Source of the DNA: Odontesthes bonariensis
Lineage: Eukaryota > Chordata > Actinopteri > Atheriniformes > Atherinopsidae
Direction: 5' to 3'
NCBI RefSeq assembly: GCF_027942865.1
Contig: NC_134510.1
Span: 20,019,209 to 20,083,208 of the forward strand
DNA length: 64,000 nt
Shown: positions 24,378-35,500 of the stretch, piece by piece
Position numbering within the stretch: the stretch's first letter is position 1
Layout of the letters: each line of letters opens with the position of its first letter
Position numbers and translations under genes: made by a program
Notes under the pieces: generated by a model
What the model was told of the DNA's origin: nothing
Seen by the model: only the letters and a program-made list of their open reading frames with translations
Database searches by the model: none

Positions 24378-24952
24378 TTCAGACAGGAAAAGCAACAAAT
24401 GCAATGTACAGTACAATGTGTTACCACATGCCTAAACAGTCACGACGATGGTGTTTATGGAGTGAAATGAACAGCAGTAGCATTTGTTAAACTCACGGAG
24501 AATGAATGTCCTGCCTGAGCCAATGTAAATGAGAATTATTGCTTTAAAGGAAACAATTAAAAGACTATCGTGAAAGTTACTAAACAGCTTGCACTCTCAT
24601 TTTTCTTTATGTACATGCAGTCACATATAGAAACATCCAAAATACTATGGTACAGTCATACGAGTGAGTTGATGAAATAATTCAAAGGAACACCCAAAGC
24701 TAGATTTAAAAAAATAGTCTCTCGTTGATCATGATCTATCAAAAACTTCCACGAACAATTTCCCAAAGTTAAGAACAGAAGAGTTCTCATAAAAAGAGGC
24801 CAAAGCCTCAACTCGCCCCCCCTGCACTTCTTATATTCACTAGGCTCAGCACAGGAAGTCGCACACAGATTAAGCCCCAAGTCAGATTGAAGCATCCTGA
24901 GCAAGGCCCCAGCTTGAAAAAGATTTGCAACTCTTCCATCGTTCTGTGGACA

Positions 24953-25128
24953 TCAGCTCTCCTGCTTGTCTTTGACCAGTAAGACTGTGTGCTGCCCTCC
25001 ACTGGAGGCCATCAGTACTTCACGGTTCTCCAGCTGTTTGCCCGTCATCTTCATGGGGCTCCACTCATCGTCTTCCTCTCCTGTGCCAAGCTGCAGGTTG
25101 GTGCCCATTCCCCAGGCATACACAGATC
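24953..25128 (-). CDS. rcc1: rcc1 coding exon 9 (last)
   Basis: Acceptor ctccag|GATC. Encodes [20 protein letters not shown] and the C-terminus ending KDKQES, with TGA at 24953-24955. This is the closing strand set of the propeller and aligns end to end with the human C-terminus (KDKEQS). Confidence 0.95.
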
Positions 25129-28100
25129 CTGGAGTGAGCAGGAGAAAGCACAGCCAACATTTGTAAAGCTGAGCAGCACAACGCAAGTAGGAAAACAAAA
25201 AAACAAAACTGCCCTTACATTTTTTAAATTTTATTTAACAAAAACAAACAAAATGCAGGAAAACTACAAAAAACAAACATTTATCCACAGTTCAGACACT
25301 AATAACCACAAAAGAGGAAGAAGATCGATGCCATGTCGTCATTAAAGCTGCTGGTTAAACAGAAATGTCTCAAAAGATCAAGTCTAGATAGTGAGAAAGG
25401 TTTAACCTTGTTTCACTCATGATTGTTTATTCTCACCTCAGATACAGCCAGCATCTGCAGGTATAACGCTTAAAGACTGCAGGGGTACGGTCCATAAACA
25501 TAACAGCTACAGTTTCTGTGTTTCTCACCTTCTCTGGTGACCGCATAGCTGACAGAGGCCCCACACGACACTCCTCTCACCGGCTCCATTCCCATCACAG
25601 GTGTGGGCTCGCTCTTCTCTTCGGCCTGTTGGCCCAGACCGAGGCGGCCATACTCTGCTCTGCCCAGGCTATATACCTGCCCTAAATGGCGAGGAGTCGA
25701 GACAAGAAAAAGAAAAACGCCAGAGACATCAGTATTTGTGCATGTTAAACAGAATAAGCCCGCTTATCAGACCTGCTTACCTTCAGCATCAAGGCAGAGA
25801 GTGTGATGTTGTCCTCCAGAAAAACCCACCCAGGCAGTGGTAGAGTTCTTGAAGCAAGTCAGTTTTATTGGGACAAAACACATCTTTGTGCTTTTAGTGC
25901 CTAGATAGATGATTAAAAAAAAAAAAGGGGGGGGTGTGGGGAGGGTGTTGGTTTCAGGCTACATGCCATCACTTCATTCTGTCTGATGCAATTAGCTCAG
26001 AAAAGAGTGGGATTAATTCAGTTGAACAGAAAGCAGTGTCACATAACTCACTAATCACTGTAACAAAACACTGATAAGCTCCACTGACCCAGCTGGTGAT
26101 AGTTTGAGAGGCCAAATCCATACACATATCCTTCTTTCGACACAGCAAAGGTGAAGTACGCCCCACAAAATACATCGCTGAAGTGAACTTTCCCTCTGAG
26201 CTTCACCATCTGTGGCACCAGCAGTCGATCTGAAATCGCACCACACAAAAAACAAAAACAAATGCAGTACAGATTACAGATAAAAATGCGTTTAGATTTG
26301 CTTATGCAAGCCGAAAGTAACACAGACGTGGATGTAGAGTAGGAGCGCGTTACCTACCGAGACCTTTCCTGCCTCCTCGGTTTGAAAAATGCTCCGGTAC
26401 TCTTCCCAGCTGCCCCTGTTCAGCGGTGCCGGACGTGTAAAGATTTCCATCCAGTGTCAACAACACCACGTGATCGTTACCTATAAAAACATCCATGGAA
26501 ATTAAATAGAAAACACGGGAACTAATTCATAGTGTGAAGAACTACAAACATGGGGCAATGAGACAAACTGATGCATACCTGAGGCAATTTTCACAACAGA
26601 CTCTGTAAGGGACATTTTAACTGGAGCAGGACATGTTTTCATAGGCTCCAGAAGACCGATGACACCATTATTATCCTGGGGAAAAAAAACAAGATCCAGC
26701 ACATTTAGGGTGAGACGACCGAGACTATAATGGAGATGATTAACGGAGGAAAAAAGTAGGCCAGATACAAACAAGAAGGCTACAAATGAAGAAGGTTAAT
26801 AGGGCACAGCCATTTAAAGAAAGGACCATAGATTGAAAGGGACACGCACGCCGGGGTCACGTATGAATGAATGCAGTGTTTTTTGTCTTTGAAATGTCTC
26901 ACTGAGTCGAATCTACTAACACAGTGTTTCTCAATTCCGGTCCTCGAGTACCACCGCCCTGCATGTTTTCGATGTTTCCCTCCTCCTGCACACCTGATTC
27001 ATATGATCAACTCAGTGCAGTGGCTTGATCAGGAGCCATTCATTTGAATCAGGTGTGCTGGAGGCGGGAAACATCGAAAACATGCAGTACAGTGGTACTC
27101 GAGTACCGGAATTGAGAAACACTGTACTAATATATGATTCAGTTTTGACACGGCACATGTCTGAACAGCTGGAGTCACATTAAATCGACATACACGCAGT
27201 ACAGAAGGGTTAAAGTGGCTTATAACAAGCTGTCGAGAGGAATCTGACAAGTCACGACGCTTAGAAACACCAGCTCTGCTCAAACCTTCCTACGTCATGG
27301 TTCTGCCTAAAATAATTAGCTGCAGCAGCTAGATATTTTACTCCAGCTTCTAAGCAAAATGAACAGGAGAAAACGGTTTTAAAGCATTTGAACTACAGGC
27401 GAATTTTCTCTTCTGCCCAATTATATGGCGAGATTTTCAACTGCTCATGACTGAAACTGCCATTATCCAGCGTGAAAAAAAAAAAAAAAATAGAAATAAA
27501 CTATTAAATAATAAATGTACAGAAGGTAAAATTAACTACATTTTCAAATTTCACTTCAACTACATTTATTTGGCTTTGCTGTATTACTCATTTACTTTGG
27601 CAATCATTTCTCAAGGTTATTGATCAAATTGGATATTTCTCATTTTTCAAATAAATGGGTTTATCTAGCAAAAAAAATGGGGGGGGGGTGACTTAATGAG
27701 AAGATGCTTACAGGGATAAAAGAATACATATATCAGACAAATTAATAATCAATTACCAAATCTATAACTAAAAATAATAAAAAATTAAGTAGCAGTAAAT
27801 TAATATGAGCACTGACAATACATTTCCCTTTCTGTACATTTATTACTGCAGAAATTAATTTTAGTAGCTTTTATCATCATTTTTCAGTCCTCTACACCCA
27901 TTTAAAAGTTTATTTTTATAAACTCAACAACCAACTTTATAACAAAAAATTCTCAAAAAGTTTCAACAGACAGAAGAGTTTCCCCTTTAACACTGAACAC
28001 TAGCCATGTCAATATTTTTTTTCCAACACTGATGGTTGTCTGTTTTAAACCTCACTTGATTTAGTGTCCAGTTTCAAATGAGAGCCAAACATTGCAATCG

Positions 28101-28908
28101 GTTATTGAAGGAAGAATCCTTTACAAACAAGTGCAGGGTTACTTAAGGTTATTTAAAACAGCAGTTCACCAACCCTGAAGGAACCCCAGATATACACCGA
28201 TCCATCCTCTGTGAGAGCTGCTGTGTGGCTGTCCCCCGCGGACACCTGGACCACCTTCTTATCCAGCGTCACCTTTCCTGGAACCATCTCAGATCCCTCC
28301 TCAGTTGTGTCCCGGCCAAGGGCCCCCTCGTCGTTACAGCCAAAACTGTAGACCTAAAAACAAAAACAACGGTTCAAACGTCTATTGTCTGAGGCTTTTT
28401 TTTTTTTTTTTTAAAGTAAAAATTCAGCTTTGTTAAAAAGTAGACCAGGTGTTCTCTTACATGGCCAGCTTCGCCGAGACACACCGTGTGCATGCCTCCT
28501 GCTGTCACTTGCACGATTTTCTCTGGGAGAGACAGGAGAGCTGGTTTCTTCCTCTCAATGATAGCCTCACCCAAACCCAGCTGTCCAACGTCACCCTGGC
28601 CCAAAACTAAAACCTGGCCTGCCTCCCTGTGATGACTCCTGTGCGCAACTGATACAAACACAGACCAAAAACCCCAGAATGTTTCACCTTAAAAAGTTTA
28701 TTTCAATTTATTAACAAGACATGGCACATAAGATAATATGGCATTCTTGGTGTGATTGTATTTGGTTGGCTGACAAACTAGATGCAAATCCATTCTGCTT
28801 ACCTCCATCATCACTACGTATTGTTGTCCCTCTCGATTTTTTGGAGTCTTTAACATTTTCCACAACAGCAGCGGTTTTTCTCTTAGTCGGCGTCTTTTTA
28901 GCAGGCAT
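24953..28908 (-). CDS. rcc1: Regulator of chromosome condensation 1 (Ran GEF), nine coding exons
   Basis: A chromatin-bound guanine-nucleotide exchange factor for the GTPase Ran. It makes the Ran-GTP gradient that drives nuclear transport and spindle assembly. Exons from 5' to 3' are 28908-28803, 28648-28461, 28353-28174, 26675-26579, 26480-26358, 26229-26089, 25900-25781, 25681-25529 and 25128-24953. All junctions keep frame, giving 427 residues (human 421). After a basic nuclear-targeting tail (about residues 1-34), the seven-bladed RCC1 propeller is complete. The first blade's [12 protein letters not shown] is present. GNDH at about 191-194 holds the Asp equivalent to human catalytic D182, and GGQHH is intact. 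The start is firm because an in-frame TAA lies five codons upstream in the same exon. The N-terminus begins MPAKK rather than MSPK (see findings). The gene lies on the same strand as phactr4, whose 3' end is about 0.8 kb upstream. Confidence 0.97.
25529..25681 (-). CDS. rcc1: rcc1 coding exon 8
   Basis: Acceptor atttag|GGCAG, donor GAAG|gtgaga. Encodes [15 protein letters not shown] through [14 protein letters not shown] nearer AG at 25677-25678 would throw the frame into a stop, so the acceptor at 25682-25683 is the right one: it gives EGQVYSLG, matching human EGKAYSLG. Confidence 0.93.
25781..25900 (-). CDS. rcc1: rcc1 coding exon 7
   Basis: Acceptor atctag|GCAC, donor GAAG|gtaagc. Encodes [20 protein letters not shown] and then [17 protein letters not shown]. 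The GGQHH segment is a conserved propeller loop. The acceptor was chosen because it restores the exact human spacing between HQLG and CFxP. Confidence 0.92.
26089..26229 (-). CDS. rcc1: rcc1 coding exon 6
   Basis: Acceptor tttcag|ATCG, donor CTGG|gtcagt. Encodes [20 protein letters not shown] then [20 protein letters not shown] and SNYHQLG. The part between LLVP and the FxDxFCGAYF motif is shorter than in human RCC1 by a few residues. Confidence 0.95.
26358..26480 (-). CDS. rcc1: rcc1 coding exon 5
   Basis: Acceptor tatag|GTAAC, donor CTCG|gtaggt. Encodes [20 protein letters not shown], then [20 protein letters not shown]. The first Asp is the equivalent of human Asp182, a residue known to be required for Ran nucleotide exchange. 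Confidence 0.95.
26579..26675 (-). CDS. rcc1: rcc1 coding exon 4
   Basis: Acceptor ccccag|GATAAT, donor TCAG|gtatgc. Encodes [20 protein letters not shown] then [13 protein letters not shown]. It aligns without gaps to the human segment [20 protein letters not shown]. Confidence 0.95.
26676..28173 (-). other. rcc1: rcc1 intron 3
   Basis: The longest rcc1 coding-region intron (about 1.5 kb). It holds the hAT-like foldback element at 26914-27132, a poly-A run near 27476-27490 and a G-run near 27681. I see nothing else. Confidence 0.8.
26914..27132. mobile_element. hAT-like foldback MITE with 8-bp target-site duplication
   Basis: A 203-bp element (26922-27124) begins cagtgtttctcaattccgg and ends with its exact reverse complement ccggaattgagaaacactg. 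The match continues inward with few mismatches for about 60-80 bases per arm, so almost the whole element folds into one hairpin. The flanks are tactaaca and tactaata, identical at seven of eight bases, as expected for an old hAT-type 8-bp duplication. CAGTG..TTCTCAA ends are typical of non-autonomous hAT elements. It encodes nothing and lies inside rcc1 intron 3. Confidence 0.85.
28174..28353 (-). CDS. rcc1: rcc1 coding exon 3
   Basis: Acceptor tttttag|GTCTAC, donor TTCAGG|gttggt. In phase 0 at both ends. Encodes [40 protein letters not shown] and [20 protein letters not shown], one full propeller blade. It is nearly identical to the human protein here. Confidence 0.96.
28461..28648 (-). CDS. 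rcc1: rcc1 coding exon 2
   Basis: Acceptor tatcag|TTGCG, donor GGCCAT|gtaaga. Encodes [20 protein letters not shown], then [20 protein letters not shown] and [14 protein letters not shown]. The GQGD stretch holds the first-blade Asp equivalent to human Asp44. Confidence 0.95.
28803..28908 (-). CDS. rcc1: rcc1 coding exon 1
   Basis: ATG at 28906-28908, donor GGAG|gtaagc. Encodes a Lys/Arg-rich N-terminal tail ([11 protein letters not shown] ... DSKKSRG) that would act as nuclear import and DNA/chromatin contact region. An in-frame TAA at 28921-28923 in the short leader rules out a longer start in this exon. The exon begins at 28926 after ttccag. Confidence 0.93.
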
Positions 28909-29905
28909 GGCAGCAAAACTTTAAGACTGGAAACAAAGACAGGTATCAATCATGACAGCAATCGATGTTAATATTTTTGGTGAAAGAAAGGGGATGAAAT
29001 GAATGCCACACAAGTGTTAAAATTAAAACATGAAAATGGTCAGAGGAGACAAGTTGATAAACTTGAAATATGGGAAGTTCTTCTGAGATTGGAATAAACA
29101 AATCAGTCCAGACAAACACGTTATTATTTCGGTTAACGGGAAGCCAGTGAGGGTTCAACAGCTGTTAGTGGGTAATTCCAGACACTGGCCCTGGGTCATG
29201 TTACATCAACCCATAAACAGCTGTGCCTCCTCCACCTCTGTTTCATAGCTGCTACTGAGCCAACGTGCAATGCGAGGGCATGTGCGAGAATAATAAAAGG
29301 GATATTAAATTTAGCTCTGTCACACTCACACATTTTGCTCCAAATACTAACTTTTCGCCACGACACGTGGCGAGAGTTGCACGAGCGTGTTAAAGCTTTG
29401 CATTAATGGACAGTTTATATTCAGCTACGTGATCTAACGCTGTTGGAAATGCCCATGTGTCCTGGCTAACATTTGGCGTTAGCTTCGCCGCTCAACGACT
29501 CGCACATGGCTGAACACCAGGTTAATTATTCGTGGCAAATAAACTTAAAACAATCAGCTACGAACATCGTGAGAAAACGAAACACAAGTGGTTACAACTG
29601 AATATGTTGGCTGGGTGGCATTTATACTGGGTGTTTACTTGCTATTGCTAGCTAGCCATCTGTGTTAGCGTTACACTCAGGAATGAATGAAACACGGCAA
29701 GAAACTTCAATAACTTCACTGCGCGTGGCATTGGTAAGGTTCTATGAGGTTATTGTTAGTTGTTTGTTCTACCAGAAAGGTGTAGGCACAGAAAATTTAC
29801 TAACCTGTTATTTGAAGAAGTTTGTAGTTTGCGTAGAGGTGAACGTGCACCGCCTGTTCCCGGTCTTCAGACGTGCAGCATACGCGAGACGTTACGTTCT
29901 ATGGA
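28909..29905 (-). promoter_or_regulatory. rcc1: rcc1 5' UTR, first intron and promoter region
   Basis: The 18-base leader 28909-28926 follows a ttccag acceptor, so at least one upstream non-coding exon must exist. A good candidate donor (AACAG|gttagt) sits at 29805/29804. The sequence above it, about 29806-29900, is CpG-richer and could be the first exon and core promoter. The exact transcription start cannot be read. Confidence 0.5.
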
Positions 29906-30686
29906 CCCTTTGGAAGTCCCGCCCCCTTAAAGAGACAGCAGCAGACAAGCAGCGAGAAGCTTGTAGGTAAAAGAAGAAATAAATAGACCCACTTAGACTT
30001 TTTGTTTATATAAAACTTTTTCGGTTATATGAAACTATTCCCAGACGCCATTGTTGGCATTAAGCTGTAGATTTGCTTACGTTCTCTTAATAGTTAAATG
30101 GGCCACTGAAGACACGGAAAAATCAATTCCTTTGTACTTGTGTCTTAAACAAATGAAGAAATTAGCTATGAAACTTATCTGTCGTGTTAAGACAGCAAAA
30201 AAAGCGTCCCAGTTTTTGTGGACATTGGTTTTGCATGATGTAATGTAACTCACGCAGTACTGTTCAATGTAAACAATGTATTTGTGTTCAAAGTCAAAAC
30301 ATTTTACTTTGAAATTATTACATTAATATTGAAGTATAATGAAGAAAATATTATCAACAACATTTATGAGAAAACGTCAATAACTGCTGTGGTAGATAAT
30401 GTAGCTTTTGTTTTTCTCTCCAAAAAACACAAACACCAGGTTTGAACATCTGGTTCAGTTCTTTGTCCGGTTGAATTTTACTCATGGTCAGTTAGCATTA
30501 ATCTGAGAATGCTGGTTGTTCCCCTCTTGGTTATCTTATGTTTTAGTGAATTCTACCAGCTTGTAATATGCTTTGTTTTACTTGAAGGAAACATTTGGCC
30601 TTCATCCCACAGTGATAATGCAGCTTCTTCCCCGAGTAGCAGGAGCATAATCTAATCAAATAAGGTCAATAAGATCTCAGAGGTAT
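29906..30686. other. Spacer between rcc1 promoter and phactr4 3' end
   Basis: I see no gene. Both genes are on the minus strand, so the phactr4 transcript would end just upstream of the rcc1 promoter. Confidence 0.55.
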
Positions 30687-32503
30687 TTTATTAGATGCAC
30701 TGCTTCAAACATGGGGAATGTACCAACTGTATTCCAAGCTTCTTCAGCCAATGCATTTAAACCTACTGCGTAGGTACTCCAGTTTTAGCTCCTCGCAGTG
30801 ACAAAGACCTATCCTGCCACAGGGTGTTGCTGCAGATCCTTTTCACCCCCAGTTGTAGTTTAAATGTTCCAAAACAAAAGACAATCTGAACAGTCATGAG
30901 AATAAAGAAAAAAAAGGCACACACAGCTTCGTTTCACAGGAGGTTCAAGGAATTACGGGATGTTTAATTAGATCCAGAAGTGACTATTTACAGTTAAAAA
31001 GAAAACTGTCAGCTCACACGATTTCCACATTCAATTAAAAATGAACTTAGTTTTACACACAAAAACCAAGAAACAAACAAAAAAAACGTACACTTTCATG
31101 GTCCCATTCTTGTAGCATTTAATCATAAACTGATATTCTGTACTTAAAAAAATAGCAACCTATAATACCTTTATAATTAAAGTTTCATTTTCAAACGAAA
31201 GGAAGACAAGATATACAGAAGCATCAGTTAAACCTATATGAACCTGTACACAGCATAAAGAACCCTGTAAGCTACTGGCCAGACAACAATACAAGATAAA
31301 ACACTTCTGTAGTTCCAAAAAGGCTTCAGCCAAAATGACTCCCTGTTGACCGTTTATACATTTTCTGTGTTTTTTTGATAAATCCCTGATCTACGCTCAC
31401 AGCAACATACATGTATCTCTTAGTATACACACCATCAGCACAACCTTATTCAAAATGGCTACAGAATGCATTGCATGTTCGTTCTTTAAAGGGAAGTACA
31501 AAAACTCATAAAAAAGTATAAATGAAGAGAGATCATCCAGATCCAATGGCACTGGATTTCGCGTTGGCTCATGCCGTGGGTTGCAGAAAAAACGGTATCC
31601 TAAAGTCCTTCAGGCATCGGTTGACATGGCACACATAAAATCACCAACGACCTCCTGACCTGCATCTTATCTCTGTAAGTAGACGGACGCTTAAATGGCC
31701 ACCTCACATCACAACCACAAATGCAGGCAAAGCCAAGTTTTTAAAAATAATAATGATAATAAAACAAACAAAAACAAAAAAAGCCCAAATAAAAGCGGTC
31801 ACTACTCATGTGATCAAAATTACAATATAAAATATCTTGTGCATTACAGAATATTTTTGCCATTAGATCTTTCCCAGTTTCATTCTACGGTATGATAGCA
31901 TTCTGTACAGAGTTAATATAAAACACACTATCCCAGAGATGTCCAGTCCTAAAGCAGAGTATCCCAGTCTTCACCCTCCAGTCCACTCTCGATGCAGCAG
32001 TTTGCTTCTATTATCTATTATTACTGTGTATTTTAGGTCATCGTTATCACCATTTTTATTTTATGCTATTACATTAACAAGGTGAGTTAGCGTTTCCATA
32101 TTACAGTAAAGATGAAAAAAAAAAAAAAGAAGGCAACACATAATGAGGCTCAAGATTGTAACTAGATCCGAGTCCCTGAGGGGTACCACACAGCAGCAGA
32201 GTGAGAGTACGCCCCGCACTGTCGGTCCTCTGCCACCTCTCCACTTCATTGGCACGTTGTTCCCCCTGTCGTCCGGGAGAAATACTGCATCTGGTCCTCA
32301 CCCATCACCACCACCTCAGTTCAGCGAAAGCAATGTAGTGTGAAGGCGATGGAGGGCAAGCGACAAGCATTCTTCTTCTGCGTCAGTTCCCTGATAAACA
32401 GTTCAGAGCATTCAGGAAACGTAAAAAGCTGATCTTGTCTGCGTACGGAGCAGCTTCTTTTCACAGAGATCATTAAGTGCTTCATTACCCGAGAGCATGG
32501 ACG
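30687..32503 (-). other. phactr4: Probable phactr4 3' UTR with two candidate poly(A) signals
   Basis: Minus-strand AATAAA hexamers (tttatt on the plus strand) lie at 32055-32060 and 30687-30692, about 0.45 and 1.8 kb beyond the phactr4 stop. Either could end the transcript, giving a short or a long 3' UTR. The region has no open frame of note on the minus strand. Confidence 0.4.
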
Positions 32504-32519
32504 TTAAGGCCGATGAAAC
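32504..32519 (-). CDS. phactr4: phactr4 last coding exon (16 bp)
   Basis: Acceptor tttcag|GTTTC. It completes an Arg codon and encodes Phe-His-Arg-Pro followed by TAA at 32504-32506. PHACTR proteins end in [FY]HRP, so this tiny exon supplies the conserved terminus that contacts PP1. Confidence 0.92.
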
Positions 32520-35500
32520 CTGAAAAACAGAAATAACTCATGAGACATGAAAATACATTCATTATCCTTTGATAGCCTTCAAAACACACGGTTATTTCTT
32601 TCCTTATATCTCACTAACAACTTCCTCGCAGTTTATGGTTCACTACCTCCCCCCAATGACAGAGAAGTCATTAAATATCAATTAGGTTTAATGCATCCAT
32701 ATACAAGTTTAATAGTCCAACACTTCAAATTGGAGTCTCACAGAGGTTTAAGGAGCACATCTGTTGCATTTTTAGACAATTTACCCAATGTTATGGGCTT
32801 CAAACAGTTAAAGAAAAAATATATAGATATATGTTTATGTTTATGCATTTAGCAGATGCTTTTATCCAAAGCGACTTACATATGAAGATATAACATTACA
32901 GCTAACATCGAAGCTAACAATAAGCTACATATAAGGAAACAACAAGTCAGACTGTCAGAGGTGACAGTGCAGAGATAGAGTGCAGACATAGAGGGAGGTA
33001 CAGGGTAAGTGCTGGGATAGATAGATATATATATTTAAGCTGGACATGGAGAGAAATGCCTCTTTGGTGGAATAACTCATTGTCAAATCAAAAAGGGAGA
33101 GAAAGTCGAATGAGGAAAACGATTTAAACAGCTAAATAGATCAAAGTGACTGTGAGCTGAAAGAAGGATTAAATGTATACCTTGTGTAAATTCTGCTTTC
33201 TTCATGAACCTCCATTTCAGTGCTCTTATAATCATTGAGCTCCTTCCGGATGGCTGCCTAGATGGATCAACACTCACAGTTAAAAGTGAAACTTCAAAGG
33301 AAAACATGTCAAACATCCCATCTAGAACTAATCTGATGTGAAACACAGTCCACTTCATGAGTATTTGTTGGAAGCCTTTTTTTTTTACATAAAGTAACGA
33401 CAGCTCTCAAATTGGACTGAATACCTTGTCGGCAGGAGTCAGCTTGGTCCACGGCTTGTCTGCCCTCCTGTCATAGTCTTGGGCATCTGTGACTTCCACA
33501 TACTCGTGGAAACGCAAGATTTTTCTCGCCTGTAGCTCTGCAACCGTGGGTCTTTGACTCAGCTACAACAAACGCAGAGTTTTATTTATTTATTTATTTT
33601 TTTTTTCAGTGAAAAATCCGGCAAATCCACAATATGACACTTGGGTGTTTGTTGTCGATGCTTCACCTTTCTGGTCAGCCGCCGCTTGATCTCTCGAACC
33701 TCGGCTTGTCTGTCAGCCTGATTTTTGGCTGAAGAAAGAACAAAGACGAGGGAAGAGCGACAGAGCTTAAATTAGACTTCGACATGAAAGCTCGGTTTGA
33801 CGGCAGGAAAGGCAAAGAAAAAAAAAAAGGCAGTTTCCAAAATTAGATATCAAGTGTTATTGTTTCAAATAACCTTTTAAAATGCTATTTTTTCCCCCAA
33901 ACAAGGTCTTTTTTTAACGAAAGATGAAATGGAAAGAAAGAGTTAATACTGACGCTGAAGGATGTTCCTTTGTTCGAGTTCTTCAGCAGTGGGTCTCTGG
34001 CTGAGTCGCCTAAATGCAAAAAACCCCCACAGTTTTTACAGTTTCACCACTATGTCAGGTAGGCAGCAAGTAGGACATAGATCCAAGCAACTATCAGTTC
34101 AATCAACTGAGAAAAAGACAAACGGATTTTACCGTGAGAGTGCGGTGCCGATCTGTGTGCGAATGGCCTCCCACTGCTCCCTGCTCTGCCAGGTGAGGCC
34201 CGTCTGTCCTGGAGGGTGATCGTCTCTGCTGCTCCTGTCCTGGGCGAAGCGGTCCCTGTCGGGGGCGCAGGGACGGCAGCTCAGCTTCAGAGCCAGCGTG
34301 TCCTTCCTCTTGACCCTGCTGGCCAGGGCACCTGGAAGAAAGTCAAGCCGAGAGAGAGAAACAAGATGCAGCGGGATGAGACGGAGCACCAGAGCACGGC
34401 GCCAAAGAAAACACACTGCAGGATATTTGAAATTATTTTTCCATTCAAAAGTGGCCGCGCTTACTCAGTGGGGGCTCATCCTCCTCATCCTCATCCTCAT
34501 CCGAGTCTTCCTCTTTATGAATCACCGGACCGTCTGAGTCACTGTCCTCCCCGTGGATGTCACGCTCTTCCTCTTCATCATCATCATCTTCTTCCTCCTC
34601 CTCCTCCTCACTGCTATTTCCCCCTGGGATGACACAGATGCCAGCGTCACCAACCAGACACCGCCGACTCCGGGGCTCCAGCTCGGGCTGGGGGATCTCC
34701 CCGTCATACTCCTCCTCTTCCTCGTCATCTTCCTCCTCCGAGTAGTCATCTTCAGATCTAACGGAAAGGGGAATATAAGCAGACACATAAACATACTGAA
34801 GAGGCATTTGTTGTTATCTAACTCCTTAAAAAAACAAAACATTTTTAAACAAAATTTTTACAGTTTTAAACTAGTTTGATAAAAACAAAATGTATCAAAA
34901 CATAACCACCCATCCTTTAAGAGTATTGTGCAAAAGGCTGTATAATCTGTCACAAGAGTGTTCTCTTTACTCTCATTATCATCTCATTTTCTGCAGATGT
35001 AACTACAGAAATGTGAAATTACATGTCCTTGCAACAGGCCACAAGTAGCCACAACACTCGTTTATTCCTGGAGTCGGGCGATTCATAGTTCAGTTGTAAG
35101 TGGCTTAACAAACAAACAAAAAAGCCACACATTCCACTGAAAATGTTCATGGACAAGGGCTGCACTGAAAATGTGTGAAAAAGCAGCCAAAGTCCAAAGA
35201 AAACCTTTGAAAGACCTTTAGAAAGCCAACTATTGCTCAAGACAGCTGTAGAAGACTGGCTCCTTGGAAGCAAAATATAAAGAAATGTGGAGCGGCTCAA
35301 GACTTTTGTAGAGAACCGTAGCTGTAACTGACTTTAATGGTAAGATTTTCTCCAGCGTTACTCAGGTCAGGCAAACTTTATAAATCTCAGAAGCTATTCA
35401 TGGACACATGTGAAGCTGGATCCCTGCAGACCAAAAAGACCAAATATTTACACAGCTTTCCCCTTTGTCGTGCAACACGCTTTTGCTCACACTGATATGT

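Noticed and set aside
25657-25682. Nearer splice acceptor at 25677-25678 for rcc1 exon 8
   Set aside because: Splicing there gives an immediate in-frame stop after the preceding exon. The acceptor at 25682-25683 restores EGQVYSLG and the correct phase.
28374-28660. U17/SNORA73-like snoRNA in rcc1 introns, as in human SNHG3-RCC1
   Set aside because: I looked because the human locus carries these snoRNAs, but I saw no H/ACA-type hairpin-hinge-hairpin-tail with an ACA end in the fish rcc1 introns. A covariance-model search would be needed to exclude it.
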